Shown here one piece after another: positions 9,806 to 17,289 of a DNA stretch of 64,000 nucleotides. Made by a program: the position numbers and the translations under genes. The notes under the pieces were generated by a model that did not search any database, had not been told where the DNA came from, and worked only from the letters and a program-made list of their open reading frames with translations. Position 1 is the stretch's first letter, and each line of letters opens with the position of its first letter. Source of the DNA: Lunatimonas sp. (GTDB lineage Bacteria; Bacteroidota; Bacteroidia; Cytophagales; Cyclobacteriaceae); NCBI RefSeq assembly GCF_020832325.1, contig NZ_JAFIEU010000042.1, forward strand, positions 1 through 64,000, given 5' to 3'.

Positions 9806-10642
9806 CTAAGGAATCCATTTAATATGTTTAAAATTAGGCTTGCGTTTTTCCAAAAAGGCATTGCGGCCTTCTTTCGCCTCTTCGGTCATATAGGCTAATC
9901 GGGTGGCCTCACCCGCAAAGACTTGCTGGCCTACCATTCCATCATCGGTCAGGTTGAAAGCGAATTTCAACATCTTGATGGAAGTAGGTGACTTGGCAAG
10001 TACCTCTTGGGCCCACTCGTAGGCAGTATCCTCCAATTCGGCGTGGGGAATTACTCCATTGACCATACCCATTTCATAAGCCTCTTGGGCACTGTAGTTG
10101 CGGCCTAAAAAGAAAATTTCCCTGGCACGTTTTTGTCCAACCATCTTGGCTAAGTACGCAGAACCATAACCACCGTCGAAGCTGGTCACATCTGCATCGG
10201 TTTGTTTAAAAATCGCATGCTCTTTGCTTGCAAGCGTCAGGTCACAAACCACATGAAGGCTATGCCCCCCTCCTACTGCCCATCCGGGCACCACGGCAAT
10301 AACCACTTTCGGCATAAACCGAATAAGACGTTGTACTTCAAGAATATTAAGTCGGTGCATGCCATCCTCTCCTACATAGCCCTGATGTCCTCTAGCCCGT
10401 TGATCGCCTCCGCTGCAAAAAGCAAATACACCATCTTTGGGAGAAGGCCCCTCCGCTGACAACAATACCACGCCGATAGACGTATCCTCCCGTGCGTCCA
10501 AAAAAGCTTCGTACAATTCGCCGGTGGTTTTTGGGCGGAACGCGTTACGCACCTCCGGTCGATTAAATGCGATGCGTGCTACACCGTTACACTTCTTATA
10601 AGTGATATCTTCAAATTCCTTTACCGTCTTCCAATGGATCAT
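9806..10642 (-). CDS. menB: 1,4-dihydroxy-2-naphthoyl-CoA synthase
   Basis: This crotonase-fold enzyme of menaquinone synthesis cyclises o-succinylbenzoyl-CoA. The oxyanion-hole and active-site blocks are typical: FCSGGDQRARGHQGYV, PGWAVGGGHSLHVVCDL, and KQTDADVTSFDGGYGSAYLA. The C-terminus (EEAKEGRNAFLEKRKPNF) matches MenB and distinguishes it from generic enoyl-CoA hydratases. The chosen ATG at 10642 (MIHWKTVKEF) is conventional; an ATG or GTG upstream would overlap the divergent menE region. menE lies head-to-head beside it. Confidence 0.96.
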   Translation of the reverse strand: MIHWKTVKEFEDITYKKCNGVARIAFNRPEVRNAFRPKTTGELYEAFLDAREDTSIGVVLLSAEGPSPKDGVFAFCSGGDQRARGHQGYVGEDGMHRLNILEVQRLIRFMPKVVIAVVPGWAVGGGHSLHVVCDLTLASKEHAIFKQTDADVTSFDGGYGSAYLAKMVGQKRAREIFFLGRNYSAQEAYEMGMVNGVIPHAELEDTAYEWAQEVLAKSPTSIKMLKFAFNLTDDGMVGQQVFAGEATRLAYMTEEAKEGRNAFLEKRKPNFKHIKWIP

Positions 10643-10802
10643 GATCGTAATTTTTACCCGCAAGATACTAGCCTTCCGTGAATTTTTTGCGAATTTTGAT
10701 GACGGATTCGCGCAACCGGTGATTCAAACCTATCCCTATGCCCATCTAAAAATCCATAACCCCCGTACACCGTTGAATTCACATCGTCGTGCATACAGAG
10801 AA

Positions 10803-11876
10803 TTGGTTATTACGTCCTCAGAGATCCTCACCTTCGATCAACTGAAGCGAGGCGATTGGCGTGCAAAAGATCAAACATGGGAAGCGGCACTGCGCTTTTG
10901 TCAGCAATGGTTGCATGGTGAGGAATATTTCACCCTCAAGACCTCTGGATCTACGGGGGCTCCGAAAGAAATCCAAGTTCACAGGGAATTGATGCGTAAA
11001 AGCGCGGCTGCAACGAAAAAGTACCTAGGCCTCCGAATCGGGTGCACGCTTTTATGCAATCTAAATACGGACATGATAGCGGGAAAAATGATGCTGGTAC
11101 GGGCCATGGAATGGAAAGGTTGCCTATTTCTGAGAACTCCTAGTTCGGTGATTAGCTGTCCCATCCGCGAGATCGATATCGACTTCGGGGCCGTAGTACC
11201 CATGCAGCTGCAAGCAAGCATGGAAGACCCGGATGGATTAAAAACACTCAATCGAATAGCCAACCTGCTTGTGGGCGGTGCTCCCACCCCCCCCTCACTC
11301 CGGCAAAAATTAAAATCGTTAAAAGGTCGAGTATTTCAGACGTTTGGGATGACAGAGACAGTTTCTCACATCGCCATGGCCGACCTCAAAGCCTCCGGAC
11401 CACTCCTATACAAAGCTCTACCGGGAGTCAAGTTTTCGCAATCTGAATCCGGCAAATTGGTCATAAAAGCTCCAATGGCAATCGCACAAACGGTCTACAC
11501 CAATGATGTAGTGGAGTTAATGGATAGCACCACGTTTGAATGGAAGGGCCGTGCAGATTTCGTTGTAAACTCCGGCGGAGTAAAGCTGTATCCGGAGCTG
11601 ATAGAAGAGGAAATGGAACCCTATTGGAGAAAGTATTTCCCCCATAATAGGTTCTTTATCTGGAAAACGTCCGACAAATTACTCGGTGAGGCCTTGCTGT
11701 TGGTCACGGAAAGGGTGACAACAGACAATCCGGATATGAATGATTTTTTAATAACCATTGGCCTGCATTTACCCAAATACCACATCCCTAAGCGGATTTT
11801 ATCCGTTGATACCTTTAAGATGACCGCATCTTCCAAAATTAACAAACTGGAAACCCTGAAACCTTTCCACAAATGA
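10803..11876 (+). CDS. menE: o-succinylbenzoate-CoA ligase (AMP-forming)
   Basis: This ANL-superfamily adenylating enzyme activates o-succinylbenzoate for MenB. The P-loop TSGSTGAPKEIQVHR is at about residue 49 from the chosen start, followed by TFGMTETVSHIAM, a GRADFVVNSGGVKLYPE hinge, and a C-terminal TASSKINKLET with the catalytic Lys region. The frame is open back to an ATG at 10602, but that would overlap menB by 41 bp and adds residues unlike the family. The TTG at 10803 gives a normal N-terminus and 357 residues; the exact start is uncertain. It overlaps the next gene by 4 bp (ATGA). Confidence 0.87.
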   Translation: MVITSSEILTFDQLKRGDWRAKDQTWEAALRFCQQWLHGEEYFTLKTSGSTGAPKEIQVHRELMRKSAAATKKYLGLRIGCTLLCNLNTDMIAGKMMLVRAMEWKGCLFLRTPSSVISCPIREIDIDFGAVVPMQLQASMEDPDGLKTLNRIANLLVGGAPTPPSLRQKLKSLKGRVFQTFGMTETVSHIAMADLKASGPLLYKALPGVKFSQSESGKLVIKAPMAIAQTVYTNDVVELMDSTTFEWKGRADFVVNSGGVKLYPELIEEEMEPYWRKYFPHNRFFIWKTSDKLLGEALLLVTERVTTDNPDMNDFLITIGLHLPKYHIPKRILSVDTFKMTASSKINKLETLKPFHK

Positions 11877-12292
11877 ATCAGTTAGTTTTTTTGATCCTAT
11901 ATTGCTGGATGAGCATGCCTACCAATAGTCAGTTTCGTATAACCTTCACGCATTTACCTCATAACGAAGGCTCTGTACACGTGCTCCTTTTCAATCAGCC
12001 GGAGGGTTTTCCAAACAACCCGGCCAAAGCCTATCGAAGTTTTAAGATCCCTATATCAGACGGTAAGGCAGAGCTATCTATCAGTGGCCTCCCTGTAGGG
12101 ACGTACGCCATTTCTACCTTTCACGATCACGACGGGGACGGTATATTTCGGACCGGGGCGTTCGGGATCCCCAAAGACCCCTATGGTTTTTCAAACAACG
12201 CCAGGGGAATGTTTGGCCCTCCTAGTTTTGAAAAAGCTGCCTTCAGCCTAAAAGAGGGTCCGAAAAATATTTCAATCCGGCTTAAACTGTAG
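11873..12292 (+). CDS. exported DUF2141 protein
   Basis: The 139-residue secreted protein has a short N-terminal hydrophobic segment (LVFLILYCWMSMP). Its core is typical of DUF2141: VHVLLFNQPEGFP, SGLPVGTYAISTFHDHDGDG, and a C-terminal FSNNARGMFGPPSFEKAAF. The Asp/His-rich DHDGDG turn may bind a cation. Its function is unknown. Start and stop overlap menE as ATGA, so the two are translationally coupled; a link to quinone synthesis is not implied by the family. Confidence 0.85.
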   Translation: MNQLVFLILYCWMSMPTNSQFRITFTHLPHNEGSVHVLLFNQPEGFPNNPAKAYRSFKIPISDGKAELSISGLPVGTYAISTFHDHDGDGIFRTGAFGIPKDPYGFSNNARGMFGPPSFEKAAFSLKEGPKNISIRLKL

Positions 12293-12294
12293 CT

Positions 12295-12930
12295 TTAGTA
12301 TGACACATCCCGAAACCAGCCGGTAATACTAGCCCGTTCACGTTGGGTAGGTAGCACCTCATGAGGGATCTCCCCGCTCAGGAAAACCACCAATCTACCA
12401 CTTTGCGGTAGGATATCCGTATGGGATTCACCCCCCTCCGCCGTGGGCAGGTAGATGCGAAGTGCGCCGCCGTCCTCCTCTTTCCAATCATCGTTTAGGT
12501 ATAAAATTACGGTTACCACTCGGTATTTCACTGCCTGAAACTGATCCAAATGCCGCAGGTAAAAAGACCCCGGAGGATACATAGCAAAATGGCACTCAAA
12601 GGACCGAAGCCCCAGAAAACACCGCTGATTGATCGTTTGCCTCAATTTGTCCATCAGCTGCCAATACGCTTCCTGAATAGGCGATAGTTCGGACTCATCC
12701 ATCCAGAACACTTTGTCGCTTCGTATCTCCGGCCTTATGGCAAAGGAATCCCCCTTCCCAATTCCTGCATGACGAAACACACCATGGTTCAGCAAGTCCT
12801 GCTTTTCTTCCAACAAGCCTACCCTCAACTGCTCAGGCAAATAATCGTCTACCACTACCCAACCCTGCTCGTAAAGTGCCTGGGCTATAAAATCGTTGTA
12901 CTCCTGCAAAACTGGTTTCTCTTCAGACAT
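12295..12930 (-). CDS. 2OG-Fe(II) oxygenase (prolyl 4-hydroxylase-like)
   Basis: The double-stranded beta-helix dioxygenase motif is clear: an HxD pair in YLRHLDQF, a DGGALRIY strand, the distal His in GEIPHEVLPT, and the 2-oxoglutarate-binding Arg in RERASITGWFRD. These are the Fe(II) and co-substrate ligands of the P4Hc family. Length is 211 residues from MSEEKPVLQEY; an ATG 12 bp upstream is possible. Bacterial relatives hydroxylate proteins (for example EF-Tu or ribosomal protein) or small molecules; the target here is unknown. It is convergent with the DUF2141 gene with 2 bp between stops. Confidence 0.87.
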   Translation of the reverse strand: MSEEKPVLQEYNDFIAQALYEQGWVVVDDYLPEQLRVGLLEEKQDLLNHGVFRHAGIGKGDSFAIRPEIRSDKVFWMDESELSPIQEAYWQLMDKLRQTINQRCFLGLRSFECHFAMYPPGSFYLRHLDQFQAVKYRVVTVILYLNDDWKEEDGGALRIYLPTAEGGESHTDILPQSGRLVVFLSGEIPHEVLPTQRERASITGWFRDVSY

Positions 12931-12952
12931 ATGCGTTACCATCTTGTAATTA

Positions 12953-12960
12953 CAAATATA
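12953..12960 (-). promoter_or_regulatory. -7 box of the 2OG oxygenase gene
   Basis: The minus strand reads TATATTTG. A TTG lies 15 bp upstream, slightly short of the standard spacing. The start point would fall very near the upstream ATG at 12942, favouring translation from 12930. Confidence 0.4.
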
Positions 12961-13006
12961 ACTAGACTAAATTTCCAAGCGCTTAACATTTTTAGCGTTA
13001 ATGGGC

Positions 13007-13014
13007 TAATTTTG
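13007..13014 (+). promoter_or_regulatory. -7 box of the unknown gene at 13040
   Basis: TAATTTTG matches TAnnTTTG 26 bp before the ATG at 13040. The upstream partner is only a T-rich tract (12989-12993). Confidence 0.4.
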
Positions 13015-13039
13015 TCCTTTCAGAAAAAACCCATTTGGC

Positions 13040-13813
13040 ATGCACCTTAAATCGGAAGATATTATCCGACTGGAACTGGACTTCAGCACGGGCGACATTC
13101 CCCCTCCTTTCAACCATGTTTACAAACTTAGGCTGAGTTTCGATCGGAATTTCGTAAATACCCAGTTTGATATCGAATACCAACATCGGGAGGAACTGAC
13201 CGAAGTGGAAATCACCAATGAAGGTTTTACACTGGACGACGACTACAAATTTGTCGGGGAAATCCCAAAGGTATGGGAAACTCCATTTAAAAAACTGTAT
13301 TCCCAAAGCAAATGGTCCAATCAAAAGCATCTGGGAGACGCCGGAGGCATCAAGCTACTGGCTAAAGACCTCCATGGCAAACTGGTACGTAGCATACCCT
13401 CCAACCAAAATGATTGGCAGTACCTGGCTCAGGAATTTATTCAGGCCATCTACGAGGTGAGCAAACGGGAAAGCCCCCTTTTGATCCGCTTTAAGTCGAT
13501 AAGTTCAGAACAGGTATGGCTCTACGAAATGACTGTCAAATTTGCTACCCGAAAAATTGATTTGATGCTAAACGGAGCACCTCAAACGATGGCTTGGGAA
13601 GATGCAAGGGAACTACTTGCCAATATCTACCTTCCGGATTACGATTATGAAATCGCAAAAGCTTCGGAACCGACCAAGCGTGGAACTTATATAGATGTCG
13701 GAGACGGTCTTTGGCATGATTTTAGCCAAGGTGTTCATAACTTGGACGAATCTTTTGACGCCAAAAGTCAAATCCAGAAAACCTTTGAGAATTTGAATAA
13801 ATTCTCTCTGTAA
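13040..13813 (+). CDS. hypothetical protein, 257 aa
   Basis: I do not recognise this gene. The product is soluble by composition, with no signal peptide or membrane segment. It is rich in charged and aromatic residues and seems mixed alpha/beta, for example KLRLSFDRNF and VWLYEMTVKFATRKIDLML. A central segment, GGIKLLAKDLHGKLVRSIPSNQNDWQYLAQEFIQ, is recorded here only by its ends GGIKLLAKD and YLAQEFIQ. It has its own -7 box and is divergent from the dioxygenase gene. Codon usage looks like the neighbours, so recent transfer is not suggested. Coding status is secure from length and composition. Confidence 0.75.
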   Translation: MHLKSEDIIRLELDFSTGDIPPPFNHVYKLRLSFDRNFVNTQFDIEYQHREELTEVEITNEGFTLDDDYKFVGEIPKVWETPFKKLYSQSKWSNQKHLGDAGGIKLLAKDLHGKLVRSIPSNQNDWQYLAQEFIQAIYEVSKRESPLLIRFKSISSEQVWLYEMTVKFATRKIDLMLNGAPQTMAWEDARELLANIYLPDYDYEIAKASEPTKRGTYIDVGDGLWHDFSQGVHNLDESFDAKSQIQKTFENLNKFSL

Positions 13814-13894
13814 CATGGAGTTAACCATCGGGCAGTCAGGAGACGCTTTCAAAAAATAACGCTGAAATTATTATGAAATCGAGCATGACCTTGA

Positions 13895-13954
13895 AGTCAC
13901 ACATTGGGATGCCCCGATAGCCATCGGGGCAACGATGCGAGATTCCATGTGACT
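13895..13954. repeat. REP-like palindromic element
   Basis: There are two nested inverted repeats. The inner one is GCCCCGAT (13911-13918) with ATCGGGGC (13923-13930). The outer one is AGTCACA (13895-13901) with TGTGACT (13948-13954). The inner hairpin resembles the CCCGATAGCTATCGGG elements scattered through Bacteroidota intergenic regions. There is no T-tract, so it is not an ordinary terminator. It lies in the leader of the OmpA lipoprotein gene. Confidence 0.65.
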
Positions 13955-13977
13955 GCTAAAAAACAAATTAAAAATAG

Positions 13978-14643
13978 ATGAAACGAATGAAGGGAATACT
14001 TGGCATAGTTCTAAGTGGTTTGTTGCTAGCTGGATGTGCAAACTGGAGCAACACGGGTAAAGGAGCGGCAATCGGAGCAGGATCTGGTGGAGCCATAGGA
14101 GGCCTCATTGGTAGTAAAAAAGGTAACACGGCAGGAGGTGCAATCATCGGAGCGGCTGTGGGAGGCGCTGCAGGTGCTGCCATCGGGAAGTACATGGACC
14201 GTCAGGCCAAAGAATTAGAAGCCATTGAAAATGCACAGGTAGAACGGGTTGAAGAGGGAATTAAGATCGTTTTTGAATCGGGTATCCTTTTTGGGTTTGA
14301 CTCTTATGCGCTGACTCCCGATTCCCAGAAAAGTGTAATGGAGCTGGCAGAAATTCTCAACAAATATCCCGACACCAATGTAATCATCGAAGGTCATACT
14401 GACAACCGCGGCAGTGCCTCCTACAATCAAGGTCTCTCTGAGCGCCGGGCCGGGTCAGTTGCCAACTACCTAAAAATGAAGGGAGTATCGGGAGATCGAC
14501 TGACAATCTTGGGACATGGACTAGACAGACCGGTCGCTAGCAACGATACCGACGAAGGAAGGGCAAAAAATCGACGGGTAGAGATCGGGATCTCAGCCAA
14601 CGAAGATTTACTTGAAAAAGCCGAAAGCGGTGATCTGGATTAG
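13978..14643 (+). CDS. OmpA-family lipoprotein with glycine-zipper segment (YiaD-like)
   Basis: The N-terminal lipobox LLAGCAN places it as a lipoprotein cleaved before Cys20. Residues 26-65 form a Gly/Ala-rich zipper (repeated GxxxG such as GAGSGGAIGGLIG). The C-terminal OmpA domain carries the peptidoglycan-binding motifs IIEGHTDNRGSASYNQGLSE and AKNRRVEIGI, including the Asp and Arg that hold meso-DAP. Its role is to anchor the outer membrane to the wall. The length of 221 residues fits the family. A palindromic element lies in its leader and a terminator follows. Confidence 0.93.
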   Translation: MKRMKGILGIVLSGLLLAGCANWSNTGKGAAIGAGSGGAIGGLIGSKKGNTAGGAIIGAAVGGAAGAAIGKYMDRQAKELEAIENAQVERVEEGIKIVFESGILFGFDSYALTPDSQKSVMELAEILNKYPDTNVIIEGHTDNRGSASYNQGLSERRAGSVANYLKMKGVSGDRLTILGHGLDRPVASNDTDEGRAKNRRVEIGISANEDLLEKAESGDLD

Positions 14644-14676
14644 TCAGACCACAGAAATCATGGGTAAATTGACTGC

Positions 14677-14707
14677 GGCTGGACATTTTGTTCAGCCACA
14701 TTTTTTT
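14677..14707 (+). terminator. terminator of the OmpA lipoprotein gene
   Basis: The stem is GGCTGGAC (14677-14684) with GTTCAGCC (14690-14697), one G-T wobble and a loop ATTTT, followed by ACA and T7. It overlaps the stop codon of the convergent regulator gene. Confidence 0.7.
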
Positions 14708-15473
14708 ATTTGGCTTTGATCACCTCTGCCTTCAAATCCTGGATCATCCGACCAATATCTTCCAATGTGATGGTTTGATCCCGCTCTCTGGGATTTGGAA
14801 ATTCTGTACTAATAAAAGCCTTTGCTTCCCAGACTTCTACCACTTCGGAAGGGTCTATTTCAAAGGGTTTGTACATTTCATTGTCAGAAACTAAAAAAAA
14901 CTTACCCCTTTCCGTAAGGTAGTTGAAAACCCGTTTGTAGACTACCCCTTCGTTTTTGGTCACCAACACGTAGGTTTTGGCGCTCTTCACGTCTCCTAGT
15001 GATTCTAGGTAAGCCCCAATGATAATGGTACCGGGCTGAACGGGAAGCATGCTGTCTCCACTAATCTCAAAAGCCCTGTAGGTCCGGTTTTGGGGAAGGT
15101 TTGGGAGATGAAATTGAGGCAAATTGCCCACAAATTCGGTATCAGAATACCCATTTAAGTACCCGGCTGCAGCCCGTTGACTGACCATGCAAATGCCTTC
15201 ACGATCTTCTTTGTCTAGCGTGATGGCAAGCACCTTCAGTGGAGTATTTGATGCCGTTTGGCCATCATCCTTAGAAAGGTCTCTGCTTATTAACCCGTCC
15301 ATACTGACACCAAACACCTCAGCCAAGGTCACCAATCCAGAAAGTTTGGGTTCGGAGCGACCATCCTCGTAGGCGGAAATCATGGTACGCTGTATTCCCA
15401 ATTGCTCCGATAACGCTTCCTGGGTCATACCCGCCCGTTGTCGGAGAAACCTGATGTTTTTCGATAAATACAT
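14706..15473 (-). CDS. XRE-family regulator with S24/LexA-like self-cleavage domain
   Basis: Residues 5-60 are a Cro/CI helix-turn-helix (TQEALSEQLGIQRTMISAYE). Residues 100-225 are a LexA/S24 peptidase fold with nucleophile Ser141 (SGDSMLP) and general base Lys180 (VVYKRVF). A candidate Ala103-Gly104 cleavage bond lies in QRAAAGYLNG. It is therefore probably a repressor inactivated by RecA-stimulated self-cleavage, like LexA or phage CI. The C-terminus extends into a predicted helix (LEDIGRMIQDLKAEVIK). It forms an operon with the 81-residue gene just upstream (13-bp gap), and a dyad covers the shared promoter. Confidence 0.88.
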   Translation of the reverse strand: MYLSKNIRFLRQRAGMTQEALSEQLGIQRTMISAYEDGRSEPKLSGLVTLAEVFGVSMDGLISRDLSKDDGQTASNTPLKVLAITLDKEDREGICMVSQRAAAGYLNGYSDTEFVGNLPQFHLPNLPQNRTYRAFEISGDSMLPVQPGTIIIGAYLESLGDVKSAKTYVLVTKNEGVVYKRVFNYLTERGKFFLVSDNEMYKPFEIDPSEVVEVWEAKAFISTEFPNPRERDQTITLEDIGRMIQDLKAEVIKAK

Positions 15474-15486
15474 CTTTCAGATTGCA

Positions 15487-15732
15487 TTAAGCAGAGTACA
15501 TGAAGAAATTATGGTCTTCCTTCCAGTACTCCTTAAAAGAAAACTTCATAAGATCCAGCTTGGCCGTTTGCCGCATCATGATCCGAGCCCTCAGCTCGTC
15601 GTAAATTTCGTCATCTGTACGAGTGCCTTCAATCAGCAAATAGCCGTATTTAGGTAACGCTCCGCCTTCCACGGTAAATTTCACCTGTAGGTTGCCGGAG
15701 GGTAGCTTCTTGGTTGTGTAACTGATCTGCAT
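15487..15732 (-). CDS. small hypothetical protein, 81 aa
   Basis: I do not recognise this protein. It is a compact soluble product with an N-terminal beta region (MQISYTTKKLPSGNLQVKFTV begins it; residues 1-21) and a basic, aromatic C-terminus (KFSFKEYWKEDHNFFMYSA). No signal peptide is visible. It is the first gene of the two-gene operon with the S24 regulator, 13 bp apart, behind a good promoter with a dyad. This suggests a cofactor or sensor of the regulator, or a co-regulated effector; that is inference from position only. Confidence 0.72.
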   Translation of the reverse strand: MQISYTTKKLPSGNLQVKFTVEGGALPKYGYLLIEGTRTDDEIYDELRARIMMRQTAKLDLMKFSFKEYWKEDHNFFMYSA

Positions 15733-16039
15733 GTGGAAAGTGGCTATTAAAGAAAATGAGACTTGAATGTTTATAATATCAACATCTCAAAGATAAAAAT
15801 GTTTGTTTTATAAACAAAACATACCTGACAAAAATCCAGTTATTACTTCAACCGAATTCAACGTCTTTTGCAAATTTTTACCCCTCAAAGGGTAATTATC
15901 AAACCATAAAAATCAACTATAAATTCTTTTTTAATTCCATAGGTTTATTTTTAAACCTATTTCATGAAAATTATTTTTTTTAATTGGAATTTAGGCTAAA
16001 TTTAACACCCATAAGGCAACTACTAACAACATACAAAAA
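15733..16039. other. 307-bp AT-rich intergenic region between divergent operons
   Basis: The left third contains the promoter and operator of the regulator operon. The right part upstream of the aminotransferase is very A/T-rich. It contains TAAATTTA (7 of 8 matches to the -7 consensus) near 15999, the likely promoter for the plus-strand gene. No RNA gene is seen. Confidence 0.5.
15788..15822 (-). promoter_or_regulatory. promoter with embedded operator of the S24 regulator operon
   Basis: On the minus strand TTTG (15818-15815), a 19-bp spacer and TATCTTTG (15795-15788) form a near-ideal Bacteroidota promoter. A perfect 7+7 dyad, TTTGTTT (15802-15808) and AAACAAA (15812-15818), is centred on TAT. 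It lies within the spacer and includes the -33 box. A protein bound there would block transcription, so autorepression by the S24 regulator is the simplest reading. Confidence 0.7.
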
Positions 16040-17209
16040 ATGAAAAACATCAACAGAAGAAATTGGCTTAAGACAAGTGTGCTAGGACTGGGATCCCTCT
16101 CTCTGGCATCTAGTGAGTTATTTGCAAAAGGCACCGGTTCATCCGCAGGAAACTGGAGTAGCCAAAGCATGGTAAAAGAGATCATCCTCCCTCCTATGAA
16201 CGAGGTGAAAATGAGGGCCCGGCTTTCTGCCAATGAAAATCCTTTCGGTCCCTCCGCAAAGGTTCAAAAGGCGATTGCTGAATCCATATCCGTAGGTAAT
16301 AGATACGGACATGCAGATGCCGCGTACCTAATTAGCATGATCGCTGAAAAAGAAGGTGTAAAACCAGAAAATATCATGTTGGGCCCAGGGTCTACCGATC
16401 TGCTGGAAAAAACGGCCATCGTATTGTGTAAGGATGGTGGAAATGTGGTTTCTGCAGATCCCACGTACATGTCGTTGGTCAACACCGCTGAAAAAATCGG
16501 TGGCAGCTGGAAAGCCGTACCTTTGAAAAGTGATTACTCCCACGACCTCCCCGGAATGAGCTCAGCGATAGATAGCAAAACCAAGCTTATCTACGTGTGT
16601 AATCCGAACAACCCCATGGGTGCTATCACAGAGGGTGGTTCATTGAAGGAGTTTTGTAAATCAGCCTCGAAGAAAGCTCCGATATTTGTAGACGAAGCCT
16701 ATTTGGAATTCATGGATAAACCGGCAGACAATACCATGGCCGGGTTGGTCGCTCAGGGATACGACGTCATGGTAGCCCGTACATTCTCGAAAATTCACGG
16801 AATGGCTGGACTTCGGGTCGGATACTTGGTGGCTACTGAAGAACGAATCAATTCCATCACCTCTTTGGTGCGGGGAACGATGGGTCTTTGCGTTACTTCG
16901 TTGAAAGGTGCCATCGCCAGTATGCAGGATGAGCAGTTTTTGACCGACTGCCGCAAGTGGAACAAAGAATCCAGGGAATTCACATTAGATAAAGTCGTGT
17001 CTATGGGATTTTCTCCCATAACGTCTCATACCAGCTTCATGATCTTCCCGATCGAACACGAAGGAAGGGCATTCTCTAAAAAAATGATGGATCAAGGAGT
17101 AGGCATCCGTGTGTATTCCATGTACGATTCTTCTTGGTGTAGAGTAAGTATGGGTACCATGGATGAGATGAAACTCTTTGTAGATGCACTGAAAGTTTCG
17201 ACTACCTAA
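16040..17209 (+). CDS. Tat-exported PLP-dependent aminotransferase (fold type I)
   Basis: The N-terminus INRRNWLKTSVLGLGSLSLA carries a twin-arginine signal. The mature part is a class I/II aminotransferase related to histidinol-phosphate aminotransferases: LSANENPFGPS, a PLP-phosphate-binding GPGSTDLL, the NPNNPMG loop, VDEAYLEF with the Asp that pairs the pyridine nitrogen, Lys251 in FSKIHGMAGLRVGY as Schiff base, and a C-terminal substrate Arg in CRVSMGT. Length is 389 residues. Tat export suits a holoenzyme folded with PLP in the cytoplasm. It is followed by an AEC transporter and faces a close paralogue at 18706-19854. The substrate is unknown. Confidence 0.9.
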   Translation: MKNINRRNWLKTSVLGLGSLSLASSELFAKGTGSSAGNWSSQSMVKEIILPPMNEVKMRARLSANENPFGPSAKVQKAIAESISVGNRYGHADAAYLISMIAEKEGVKPENIMLGPGSTDLLEKTAIVLCKDGGNVVSADPTYMSLVNTAEKIGGSWKAVPLKSDYSHDLPGMSSAIDSKTKLIYVCNPNNPMGAITEGGSLKEFCKSASKKAPIFVDEAYLEFMDKPADNTMAGLVAQGYDVMVARTFSKIHGMAGLRVGYLVATEERINSITSLVRGTMGLCVTSLKGAIASMQDEQFLTDCRKWNKESREFTLDKVVSMGFSPITSHTSFMIFPIEHEGRAFSKKMMDQGVGIRVYSMYDSSWCRVSMGTMDEMKLFVDALKVSTT

Positions 17210-17289
17210 CAACCACATAAACCGAAAACAATAAACCCAAATAACCCCCTTACTATATATGCATTAGCCACTAATAATCGAATACATTT

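Noticed and set aside
9573-9809. 78-residue plus-strand frame between the porin gene and menB
   Set aside because: It has only a TTG start, no -7 box at the right place, low complexity and no recognisable motif; it also overlaps the menB stop.
10602-10802. N-terminal extension of menE from the ATG at 10602
   Set aside because: It would overlap menB's coding region on the other strand and adds residues not seen in the enzyme family.
14706-15732. Prophage or toxin-antitoxin module suggested by the CI-like regulator and small gene
   Set aside because: No integrase, phage structural genes or att-like repeats are nearby, and the 81-aa protein has no toxin motif I can name.
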